NCBI GenBank assembly: GCA_044359175.1
Contig: JBIKMO010000146.1
Span: forward strand, 1 to 10,556
Direction: 5' to 3'
Origin: UBA4615 sp044359175
GTDB taxonomy: Bacteria > Pseudomonadota > Gammaproteobacteria > Burkholderiales > Burkholderiaceae_E
Length of the DNA: 10,556 nucleotides
The notes under the pieces were generated by a model. That model was given only the letters and a program-made list of their open reading frames with translations. It had not been told where the DNA came from and ran no database searches. How positions within the stretch are numbered: position 1 is the stretch's first letter; every line of letters starts with the position of its first letter. The translations under genes were made by a program, and so were the position numbers. Below, one piece after another: positions 1-6,201 of this stretch.

Positions 1-1
1 G

Positions 2-973
2 GCCAGGCCGGAGCCGGGTGCCGCCGCATCGCCCGCCGCATCGCCCGCCGCATCGCCCGCCGCATCGCCCGCCGCATCGCCCGCCGCATCGCCCGCCGAG
101 CGCCCGATCGGCCTCGGCGGGGCCGCTGCGATGGTCACGCTCTGTGCGATCTGGGGTCTCGCGCAGGTCTCGATCAAGATCGGCGCCGAGGGCATCTCGC
201 CGCTGTGGCAGGCCGCAATGCGCTCGGCCGGTGCCGCGGTCGTGATCGCCGCATGGATGGCATGGCGGCGCATCCCGGTGCGGCCCGCCGCCGGCACGGT
301 CGGCTGGGGCGTGCTGATCGGGCTCGCGTTCGCACTGGAGTTCGTCTTCCTGTTCGTCGGGCTCGCACTCACGACCGCGTCCCGGGGGTCGGTGCTGCTG
401 TACACCGCGCCGTTCTTCGTCGCGATCGGCATGCACGCGAGCGCGGGACAGCGGCTCACCGGAACGCGCTGGGCCGGTCTCGCGCTCGCCTTCGTCGGGG
501 TCGCGGTCGCGCTGATCGAGCGCGCCCCGGGCGGGGCCGCACAGGGCGACTGGCGGGGCGACCTGATGTGCGTGGCCGCAGCCGCCTGCTGGGCGGCGAC
601 CACGCTGATGATCAAGGCCTCGCCGCTGCGCGACGAGCGCCCGGAACGCACGCTGCTGTTCCAGCTGGTGGTGTCGGCACCGCTGCTGCTGGCGGCCGGC
701 GTGCTGCTGGGCGAGCGCGGGGTCTTCGCACCGACCCCCATGGTCTGGGCCGCGATCGCGTGGCAAGTGCTCGTGGTCGCTTCGTTCAGCTACCTCGCGT
801 GGTTCGTGATGGTGCAGCGCCACTCCGCCCAGACGGTGTCGGTCTATACCTTTCTCACGCCGCTGTTCGGCGTTGCGTTCGGCACGCTGCTGCTCGGCGA
901 ATCGATGACCCCATCGCTGGCGGTCGCCGCCGCGCTGATCGCTGCGGGAATCTGGCTGGTCAACCGCCGCTGA
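2..973 (+). CDS. DMT superfamily permease (EamA family), 5'-truncated by the window edge
   Basis: Inner-membrane drug/metabolite transporter with two EamA repeats, expected to carry about ten membrane helices; substrate not predictable. The reading frame is open to the left edge, giving 323 visible residues. The first ATG, at 131, is residue 44; it has no Shine-Dalgarno sequence and would clip helix 1, whose hallmark LCAIWGLAQVSIKIG follows at once, so the true start probably lies left of the window. No other ATG/GTG/TTG occurs in frame between 2 and 130. Residues 9-32 are six copies of Ala-Ser-Pro-Ala, presumably a flexible cytoplasmic tail. Family marks include TTASRGSVLLYTAPFFVAIG in the first half and SFSYLAWF, SVYTFLTPLFGVAFG and LLLGE in the second. 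It ends in VNRR at TGA 971-973, overlapping the 3' end of the convergent crotonase gene by 14 bases. If ATG 131 is the real start, the product has 280 residues. Confidence 0.85.
   Translation, partial: ARPEPGAAASPAASPAASPAASPAASPAASPAERPIGLGGAAAMVTLCAIWGLAQVSIKIGAEGISPLWQAAMRSAGAAVVIAAWMAWRRIPVRPAAGTVGWGVLIGLAFALEFVFLFVGLALTTASRGSVLLYTAPFFVAIGMHASAGQRLTGTRWAGLALAFVGVAVALIERAPGGAAQGDWRGDLMCVAAAACWAATTLMIKASPLRDERPERTLLFQLVVSAPLLLAAGVLLGERGVFAPTPMVWAAIAWQVLVVASFSYLAWFVMVQRHSAQTVSVYTFLTPLFGVAFGTLLLGESMTPSLAVAAALIAAGIWLVNRR
26..97. repeat. Six perfect tandem copies of a 12-base unit (gcatcgcccgcc)
   Basis: Six head-to-tail identical copies of gcatcgcccgcc, with no mismatch, lie in the open frame of the DMT permease gene and encode Ala-Ser-Pro-Ala each. 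The unit is a multiple of three, so copy-number change by slippage would lengthen or shorten the N-terminal tail without breaking the frame. The preceding gccgcc (20-25) resembles a partial unit. Confidence 0.95.
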
Positions 974-1796
974 GCCCGGCCGGCGGATCGACGAACGACG
1001 GCGCGCGCGCGGCCAGGTGCGCGCGCACCGCCTCGAGCTGGTTCGGGCTGCCCAGCAGGCGCGCCTGCTCGTCGGATTCGGCCTGCAGCAGCGCGGCCGG
1101 ATCGGCGCGATCGGCGAGCCGGCACAGGCGCTTGGCCGCCCGCACCGCGTCCGGGTTGCGGCCGGCGATCTCCCGCGCAAGCGCCAGGGCCTCGATCCGC
1201 GGGTCGTCGCACACCCGGGTCGCGAGACCGAGCGCGACCGCCTCGCGCCCGTCGACCACCCGACCGCCGTAGACCAACTCGCAGAGCACGTCGCCGCGCA
1301 GCAGCGAGCGCATCAGCACCATGCCGCCCATGTCGGGCACCAGCCCCCAGCGGATCTCCATCACCGACAGGCGCGCGTCGGCCGCAACGAGCCGCAGATC
1401 CGCGCCCAGCGCGATCTGCAGCCCGCCGCCGAACGCAACCCCGTGCACGGCCGCGATCACCGGCACGGGCAGTTCGCGCCAGAGCATGGCCGCGTACTGC
1501 GGATCGTTGCACGCTCCCCGCGTCCGTGGGCCCAGCCGCAGCGCCGGATCCCGACCGCTGCCGTCGCCGCCGTCGGAGGCCATCCGCTGGAAGCGCCCGA
1601 GATCGAGCCCCGCGCAGAACGCGCGTCCCTCGCCCGACAGCACGACCGCGCGGACCCCGGGTTCGCGCGCCAGCCGCTCTCCGGCGGCGATCAGCGCCTC
1701 GAACATCGCCGCATCGAGCGCGTTCATCTTGTCGGCGCGGTTCAGCCGCACGTCGGCGACGCCGGCGTGCACGGTCACGCTCACCCGTTCGTCCAT
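960..1796 (-). CDS. Crotonase / enoyl-CoA hydratase family protein
   Basis: A 278-residue crotonase-fold enzyme acting on acyl-CoA thioesters, probably cytoplasmic. The opening VADVRLNRADKMNALD, the oxyanion-hole segment AFCAGLDL (59-66) and HGVAFGGGLQIALGADLRL (118-136) are standard for the family. Aligned by eye with rat enoyl-CoA hydratase, the second catalytic glutamate is kept (E147 in SVMEIRWGLVPDMGG), but the first is replaced by glutamine (Q127 in GGGLQIAL). The protein may therefore be an isomerase or another crotonase activity, not a classical hydratase. The start is the ATG at 1796, with AGGAG (plus-strand ctcct at 1803-1807) six bases upstream; its A is also the last base of the TGA of the upstream phosphodiesterase gene, so translation is probably coupled. 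The 3' end overlaps the convergent DMT permease gene by 14 bases. Family call is firm; the exact reaction is not. Confidence 0.9.
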   Translation of the reverse strand: MDERVSVTVHAGVADVRLNRADKMNALDAAMFEALIAAGERLAREPGVRAVVLSGEGRAFCAGLDLGRFQRMASDGGDGSGRDPALRLGPRTRGACNDPQYAAMLWRELPVPVIAAVHGVAFGGGLQIALGADLRLVAADARLSVMEIRWGLVPDMGGMVLMRSLLRGDVLCELVYGGRVVDGREAVALGLATRVCDDPRIEALALAREIAGRNPDAVRAAKRLCRLADRADPAALLQAESDEQARLLGSPNQLEAVRAHLAARAPSFVDPPAGLSGG

Positions 1797-2593
1797 CACC
1801 CGCTCCTGCGGCGATCGGCGGGCGTCGGCCGCAGCCGGTCCACCGCATCGGTGATCACGGCATCCACGCCCCAGGCACGCAGGGTCAGCACACGGTCCGG
1901 TTCGTCGACGGTGTAGGTCAGCACCCGCAGACCCGCGCCGTGCGCACGCGCGACGACCGATGCGTCGAGCGCCCGGTGATCCGCATCCACGGCGACGCAG
2001 CCCGATCGCAGGCAGCGGGCGAGCCAGTCGTCCGGCAGCGCACCGAGCAGCAGCGCACGGGGCAGCCCGGGCACGACGTCGCGCGCTGCCTGCAGCGCGG
2101 TCTCGGAGAACGAAGACAGCAGCGGCGGCACCTCGACGTCTCGCCACGCGATCGCAGCCGCGATCGCGACCAGCGCGCCGGTCTCGGCCTCGCGACCGGG
2201 ACTCGGCTTGATCTCGACGTTGGCCATCAGGCGGTTCGCCCGCAACCAGCGGGCCACGTTGCCGAACGTCGGCACCGGCTCGCCCGCGAACGTCGCGGAG
2301 TGCCACGAGCCTGCATCCAGCTGGGCGATCTCGGCGAGCGTTCGCATCCCCGCGGGGCCGGTGCCGTCGGTCGTGCGCTCCAGCGTTGCGTCGTGCAGCA
2401 GCACCGGCTTGCCGTCGGCGGTGAGCTTGACGTCGAACTCGAACATCGTGTGCCCCAGCGATGCGCCCAGACGGATCGCCGCGAGCGTGTTCTCGGGCGC
2501 GAGCCGCCCGGCGCCGCGGTGCGCGACCAGGTCGGGATACGGCCAACGGTCGTAGTCGACCGCCCAGGCCGGCGGCATGCGGGGATCGGACAT
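1796..2593 (-). CDS. ugpQ: Glycerophosphodiester phosphodiesterase
   Basis: A 265-residue cytoplasmic GDPD (no signal peptide) of the UgpQ type, predicted to hydrolyse glycerophosphodiesters to sn-glycerol 3-phosphate and an alcohol. Visible family motifs: VAHRG (H25 catalytic) followed by APENT (32-36); FEFDVKLTADG with metal ligands E52 and D54; PVLLHD with the second catalytic H67; RTTDGTG (73-79); VEIKP with E127; and a C-terminal strand series LTYTVDEPDRV...WGVDAVITD. Length is normal for a one-domain GDPD. The ATG at 2593 is chosen because GGAG (plus-strand ctcc 2599-2602) lies five bases upstream and the HRG motif falls at the usual distance. It is the first gene of a two-gene operon with the crotonase (TGATG junction) and is divergent from the glutathione transferase gene. 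A weak -10-like TACCAT (plus 2618-2623, minus strand) precedes it. The ugpQ name rests on similarity only; no ugp transporter is adjacent. Confidence 0.92.
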   Translation of the reverse strand: MSDPRMPPAWAVDYDRWPYPDLVAHRGAGRLAPENTLAAIRLGASLGHTMFEFDVKLTADGKPVLLHDATLERTTDGTGPAGMRTLAEIAQLDAGSWHSATFAGEPVPTFGNVARWLRANRLMANVEIKPSPGREAETGALVAIAAAIAWRDVEVPPLLSSFSETALQAARDVVPGLPRALLLGALPDDWLARCLRSGCVAVDADHRALDASVVARAHGAGLRVLTYTVDEPDRVLTLRAWGVDAVITDAVDRLRPTPADRRRSG

Positions 2594-2733
2594 CGGCGCT
2601 CCGGGTGCTGTGCGCCGATGGTAACCGAGGCGTCCCCGAGTCGAGCGCCCCAGCACGCCACGCGCCCACCGGCCTGCGCTACCCTCGCCTCTGGCGGCGG
2701 CGCGCCGTCGAACCACGTCGCGAGGAGATTCCA

Positions 2734-3402
2734 ATGGGCATCCAGCTGTACTACGCACCGGGGGCGTGCTCGTTCGTGCCCCACGCCGCACTCGAGGCGG
2801 TGAAGGCCGCGACCGGCGAGGACTTCGAGCCGGTGCTGGTGAGACTGCACAAGGGCGAGCATCTGACGGAACCGTTCCGGGCGCTGAATCCGAACGCACA
2901 GGTGCCGCTGCTCGTCGTCGACGGCGAGCCGCTCGACCAGATCCTCGCGATCTGCGGATACATCGACGCGCGGTTCCCGCAGGTCGGACTGCTGCCGGGC
3001 GCCCTCTGGCCGAGGGCGCGCGCGCTGTCCTCGCTCGCGTGGATGAACAACACGGTGCATCCGACCTTCACGCGGGTGTTCATGCCGCAGAAGTTCGCCG
3101 ACGACGCCGACACCCAAGCGAAGGTCCGCTCGACGGCGATCGGGCAGTACCGCCTGCTCCTAGAACGGATCGAGGGCTGGCTGGCCTGCGCCGAGCCCTG
3201 GCTGGGCGGCGCCGGGCCGTCGTTCATCGACTTCTACGCGCTCACGCTGTTCCGTTGGGGCGGCTACGCGGGAATCGACCCGGCCTCGCTGCCGGCCTAC
3301 CGGGCCTACGTCCATCGACTGGCGGAGCACCCGGCGGTGGCGGCGACCCTGGCGCGAGAACGCATCACCCTGGAGACCTACTCGCCGCCGAAGGCGGAAT
3401 GA
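2734..3402 (+). CDS. Glutathione S-transferase family protein
   Basis: A 222-residue cytosolic GST. The N-terminal thioredoxin fold opens QLYYAPGACSFVPHAAL, matching the beta-class pattern with a candidate active-site cysteine (C12) next to S13. The cis-proline segment is NPNAQVPLLV (52-61). The usual Glu-Ser pair that holds the gamma-glutamyl group of glutathione is replaced by Asp-Gln (D68-Q69 in LDQILAICGYI), so glutathione use is not assured. The helical C-terminal domain includes the N-capping segment GGAGPSFIDFYALTLFRWG, where the family has S/T-x-x-D. The start is the ATG at 2734 with AGGAG (2723-2727) six bases upstream. It is divergent from the phosphodiesterase operon and is followed by 131 non-coding bases, so it is probably a single-gene transcript. 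Substrate unknown; a detoxification or dehalogenation/isomerisation role is typical of the family but cannot be chosen here. Confidence 0.9.
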   Translation: MGIQLYYAPGACSFVPHAALEAVKAATGEDFEPVLVRLHKGEHLTEPFRALNPNAQVPLLVVDGEPLDQILAICGYIDARFPQVGLLPGALWPRARALSSLAWMNNTVHPTFTRVFMPQKFADDADTQAKVRSTAIGQYRLLLERIEGWLACAEPWLGGAGPSFIDFYALTLFRWGGYAGIDPASLPAYRAYVHRLAEHPAVAATLARERITLETYSPPKAE

Positions 3403-3440
3403 ACCGCCCCCGGCGGTCGTGCATGGCGCCGCAGCGGCGC
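3403..3440 (+). terminator. Two consecutive GC-rich hairpins after the GST gene (weak terminator candidate)
   Basis: Immediately after the GST stop codon lie two perfect 6-base stems with 3-base loops: accgcc-ccc-ggcggt (3403-3417) and gcgccg-cag-cggcgc (3426-3440). Neither is followed by a run of T, so this is not a canonical intrinsic terminator. Position supports a role in ending the GST transcript or protecting its 3' end. Confidence 0.3.
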
Positions 3441-3471
3441 GGGACGCGGCCGACCGGACGGCTCGCTCCGG

Positions 3472-3480
3472 TGCTATAAC
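3472..3480 (+). promoter_or_regulatory. Extended -10 promoter candidate for the VWA gene
   Basis: TGCTATAAC reads as an extended -10 element (TGn followed by TATAAC, five of six consensus bases), striking in such GC-rich surroundings. It lies 53 bases before the ATG of the VWA gene, implying a leader of roughly 45-50 bases. No convincing -35 hexamer is seen, which fits an extended -10 promoter. Confidence 0.5.
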
Positions 3481-3533
3481 GAAGCCGTCGCGGTGTCCGC
3501 AGGCGCGGCGCCGCCCCCCGAGAGGCAGCTGCG

Positions 3534-4583
3534 ATGGATTTCCTGTGGCCCCGGATGCTCTGGCTGCTGCTGGTCGTGCCCCTGATGGTGGCCACCTACG
3601 TCTGGCTGCTCGGCCGGCGCAAGGCCGCGGTGCGCTATGCGAGCCTCGGGCTGGTGCGGGAGGCGCTGGGTTCGCGATCGCGGCTGCGTCGGCACGTGCC
3701 GCCCGCGCTGCTGCTGCTCGCGCTGATCGCGGCGCTGCTGGCGAGCGCGCGACCGACCGCGGTGATCACGCTGCCCTCGCAGTACCAGACCATCGTGCTG
3801 GCGATCGACGTGTCGCTCAGCATGCGAGCGAACGACGTGATGCCCGATCGGATCACCGCCGCGCAGGCGGCCGCGAAAGCGTTCATCGCCGATCACCCGC
3901 CGCGCGCCCGGATCGGCATCGTCGCCTTCGGCGGATCGGCGCAGCTGGTGCAGAAACCCACCGAGCGCACCGACGACCTGATCGCGGCGATCGATCGCTT
4001 CCAGCTCCAGCGCGGCACCGCGACCGGCAGCGCGCTCGTGGTCTCGCTCGCCACGCTCTTCCCCGACGAAGGCATCGACGTCGAATCGGTGGTCTTCGGC
4101 CGGGGCGGGCGCGACGCGAACCGCGGCGTGCCGCTCGACCGGGCCGGGCGGCCCGAGGTGTCCCCGCCCGCCCCGGTCAGGCCCGGGTCGTACGCGTCCG
4201 GGGTCATCGTGCTCCTGTCCGACGGGCGCCGCACCACCGGACCGGATCCGATCGAGGTCGCGAAGATGGCGGCTGACCGCGGGGTGCGGGTGTTCACCGT
4301 CGGCTTCGGGACGCTCGAGGGGGCGACCATCGGCTTCGAGGGATGGTCGGCATACGTGCGGCTGGACGAAGAGGCGCTCAAGGCGGTGGCCTCGATCACC
4401 CGGGGCGAGTACTACCACGCGAGTACCGCGACCGACCTGAAGAAGGTCTACCAGGACCTGAACAGCCGGTTCGTGCTCGAACGCAAGGACACCGAGGTCA
4501 CCTCGCTGTTCTCGGCGGCCGCGGCGCTGCTCGCCGCCCTCGCCGGCGTGCTGTCGATCGCCTGGTTCGGACGCTTCAGCTAG
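3534..4583 (+). CDS. Membrane-anchored VWA (BatA-like) protein
   Basis: A 349-residue protein resembling the BatA/BatB 'aerotolerance' group. Layout: N-terminal BatA_N-like segment MDFLWPRMLWLLLVVP with a first membrane helix (about 7-25), basic loop GRRKAAVRYASL, second helix (about 56-71), then a VWA domain (about 86-310) and a C-terminal helix (about 324-344). The metal-ion-dependent adhesion site is intact: DVSLSM (D92, S94, S96), a threonine in GTATGS (T162 or T164) and D230 in VLLSDG. A long variable loop (about 180-218) rich in Arg, Gly and Pro interrupts the domain. The start is the ATG at 3534, with GAGAGG (3520-3525) eight bases upstream. BatA-type genes usually sit with a MoxR ATPase and a DUF58 gene; neither is adjacent here, so the partner is unknown. 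Its TAG overlaps the convergent amidase stop in a shared CTAG. Protein-protein or metal-dependent interaction is expected; no enzymatic role can be claimed. Confidence 0.88.
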   Translation: MDFLWPRMLWLLLVVPLMVATYVWLLGRRKAAVRYASLGLVREALGSRSRLRRHVPPALLLLALIAALLASARPTAVITLPSQYQTIVLAIDVSLSMRANDVMPDRITAAQAAAKAFIADHPPRARIGIVAFGGSAQLVQKPTERTDDLIAAIDRFQLQRGTATGSALVVSLATLFPDEGIDVESVVFGRGGRDANRGVPLDRAGRPEVSPPAPVRPGSYASGVIVLLSDGRRTTGPDPIEVAKMAADRGVRVFTVGFGTLEGATIGFEGWSAYVRLDEEALKAVASITRGEYYHASTATDLKKVYQDLNSRFVLERKDTEVTSLFSAAAALLAALAGVLSIAWFGRFS

Positions 4584-5995
4584 AGCGCGGGCGCGCGCTC
4601 GTGCAGCCCGGTGGCACGCTGGTACGCATGGCCGAGGGTCAGCAGCGTCGCCTCGTCGAATGGCCGGCCGGTGAGCTGCATGCCGATCGGCAGACCAGCG
4701 CGCGAGAAGCCCGCGGGCACCGACAGCGCCGGCAACCCGAGGAAGTTCGCCGGCCGCGTGAGCCGGGTGACCCGGGCGAGCAGCGCGGCCATGCCCGGCC
4801 CGCCGCCGACGTCGGTCTGCGCGATCGTGGGCGTGGCGAGCTCGATGGTCGGTGAATGCAGCACGTCCACTTTGGAGAACACGGCCGCGCCGAACTCGGC
4901 GATCGCCCGGCCGCGCAGCCGCAGACTGTCGATGTAGGCGGTGGCGGGCACGGCGAGGCCGCCGCGCAGCCGCGCGAGCACCTGAGCCGAGTAGTCGTGC
5001 GGGCGCGAACGCAGCCACGGCCCGTGAACCGCCGCAGCCTCCGCCGAGATGACCATCGTCCCGGCCGCGTTCCACGCGTCGACGTCCGGCAGGTCCAGGT
5101 CGACGACCGTCGCGCCCAGCTCGCGCAGCCGATCGAGCGAGTCCTCCATCGCAGCGATGATCTCCGGGTCGCAGGCGTCGTAGAAATAGCTGCGCGGCCG
5201 ACCGATCACCAGCCCGCGCACGGGGCGCTCAAGCAGGGCCACGTAGTCCGGCACCGGTCGCGGGTCGCAGGTCGGATCGCGCGGATCGGCGCCTGCGATC
5301 GTGCGCAGCAGCAGCGCACAATCCTCGACCGTGCGAGCGAGCGGACCGATCGTGTCCATGGAGAACGACAACGGCATCGCACCGGCGCGCGACACCAGAC
5401 CGTAGGTCGGCTTGATGCCCGCCACGCCACAGAAGCTCGCGGGCATCCGGATCGAGCCGCCTGTGTCCGATCCGAGCGCCGCCGGCGTCGCCCGCGCGGC
5501 CACCGCCGTGCCCGAGCCGGACGACGAACCTCCAGTCACGTGCTCCGGGCTCCACGCGTTGCGGCAATGCCCGAGGTGCCAGTTGTGCCCGGTCGGACCG
5601 AACGCGAACTCGGCCATGTTCAGCACGCCGAACTGCAGGGCTCCTGCGGCGTCGAGCCGCTCGAGCGCGGTGGCCGTGGTGGTCGCGGGATGGTCGACGG
5701 TGATGCGGCTGCCGCAGCCTGAGGGCACCCCACGGCGGTAGAACATGTCCTTGTGCGCCATCGGCACGCCGTGCAGCGGTCCGCGCACGCGGCCCGCGGC
5801 GAGGTCGCGATCGGCGGCGCGTGCCGCGCTCAGCGCCTGCTCAGCATCGATCCGGACGAAAGCGTTCAGCACGGGCTGCACCGCCTCGGCCCGGGCGAGC
5901 AGCGCTTCGGTGACCCGCTCGGAGGTCACCCGCCCCAGACGGATCGCCGCGGCGAGCGCGGTGCAGTCCAGTACGACGAGCTCGGCATCGGTCAT
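4580..5995 (-). CDS. Amidase-signature family hydrolase (AtzE/GatA-like)
   Basis: A complete 471-residue amidase-signature enzyme, presumably cytoplasmic, cleaving a C-N amide bond to release ammonia or an amine. The Ser-cisSer-Lys triad is intact: K82 in GVPMAHKDMF, S157 in GGSSSGSG and S181 in GSDTGGSIRMP; the 75- and 24-residue spacings match GatA and FAAH. FCGVAGIKPTYGLVSR and the C-terminal NFLGLPALSVPAGF are also classical. It is probably not the tRNA-dependent GatA, because gatB and gatC are absent and it sits in a transporter operon. The start is the ATG at 5995: it overlaps the stop of the upstream small gene as ATGA, typical of coupling, and has no clear Shine-Dalgarno of its own. 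An in-frame ATG at 6025 would add ten residues inside the small gene and is less likely. Last gene of the operon; its TAG interlocks with the VWA stop at 4580-4583. Substrate unknown: an amide, ureide or carbamoyl compound delivered by the adjoining importer is inferred. Confidence 0.9.
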   Translation of the reverse strand: MTDAELVVLDCTALAAAIRLGRVTSERVTEALLARAEAVQPVLNAFVRIDAEQALSAARAADRDLAAGRVRGPLHGVPMAHKDMFYRRGVPSGCGSRITVDHPATTTATALERLDAAGALQFGVLNMAEFAFGPTGHNWHLGHCRNAWSPEHVTGGSSSGSGTAVAARATPAALGSDTGGSIRMPASFCGVAGIKPTYGLVSRAGAMPLSFSMDTIGPLARTVEDCALLLRTIAGADPRDPTCDPRPVPDYVALLERPVRGLVIGRPRSYFYDACDPEIIAAMEDSLDRLRELGATVVDLDLPDVDAWNAAGTMVISAEAAAVHGPWLRSRPHDYSAQVLARLRGGLAVPATAYIDSLRLRGRAIAEFGAAVFSKVDVLHSPTIELATPTIAQTDVGGGPGMAALLARVTRLTRPANFLGLPALSVPAGFSRAGLPIGMQLTGRPFDEATLLTLGHAYQRATGLHERAPAL

Positions 5996-6201
5996 CGCGC
6001 GAGCCGGTTCGCCGCCGCGGTCCAACCGGCCGGCTCGTCTTCGAACGCGAGCGCGTCGAACGCCGCCCGCGATCCGGCGAGCATGCGCGACGCGAAGGCT
6101 GCGACGTCCGCCGCGGCCTCGGGCGGGGCATCGTGCCCCTGCGCGCGCATCAGCGATGCGGCGGTCTGGAACGACACGTCGGTGGACAGGGACGGGGTCA
6201 C
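5992..6201 (-). CDS. Small AtzG-like (DUF4089-like) protein, likely amidase partner
   Basis: A 69-residue, mostly helical protein beginning VTPSLSTDVSFQTAASL and ending TAAANRLAR. Its start is a GTG at 6201 that overlaps the DppD stop as GTGA, with AGGAG (plus-strand ctcct 6209-6213) seven bases upstream. It then overlaps the amidase start as ATGA, so it is clearly a translated member of the operon. Size, place directly before an amidase-signature gene, the helix-loop-helix style of residues 12-50 and the late FEDEPAGW segment (53-60) recall AtzG, the DUF4089 protein that binds the amidase AtzE in cyanuric-acid breakdown in a GatC-like manner. The resemblance is from memory and by eye; the sequence match is weak, and the motif after DEPA differs from the usual A-P-V-F. 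The gene call is firm; the family name is tentative. Confidence 0.72.
   Translation of the reverse strand: MTPSLSTDVSFQTAASLMRAQGHDAPPEAAADVAAFASRMLAGSRAAFDALAFEDEPAGWTAAANRLAR

Noticed and set aside
26..97. Possible CRISPR-like or regulatory repeat array
   Set aside because: The copies are contiguous with no spacers, 12 bases long and in frame inside an open reading frame; this is a coding minisatellite.
2594..2733. Promoters for the divergent phosphodiesterase and GST genes
   Set aside because: Only weak -10-like hexamers (TACCAT on minus at 2618-2623, TACCCT on plus at 2680-2685) without matching -35 elements; too weak to list as features.
1526..2803. A 425-codon open frame on the plus strand
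   Set aside because: Antisense to the crotonase and phosphodiesterase genes, Arg/Pro/Gly-rich, without motifs or ribosome binding site.
3474..5075. A 533-codon open frame on the minus strand
   Set aside because: It lies antisense to the VWA gene and in another frame of the amidase gene, has Arg/Ala/His-rich low-complexity composition and no family motif; it is a by-product of GC-rich codon use.
4580..6201. GatCA of the tRNA-dependent amidotransferase
   Set aside because: No gatB is present, the pair lies in an importer operon, and the small protein does not show clear GatC motifs; a catabolic AtzGE-like pair fits better.
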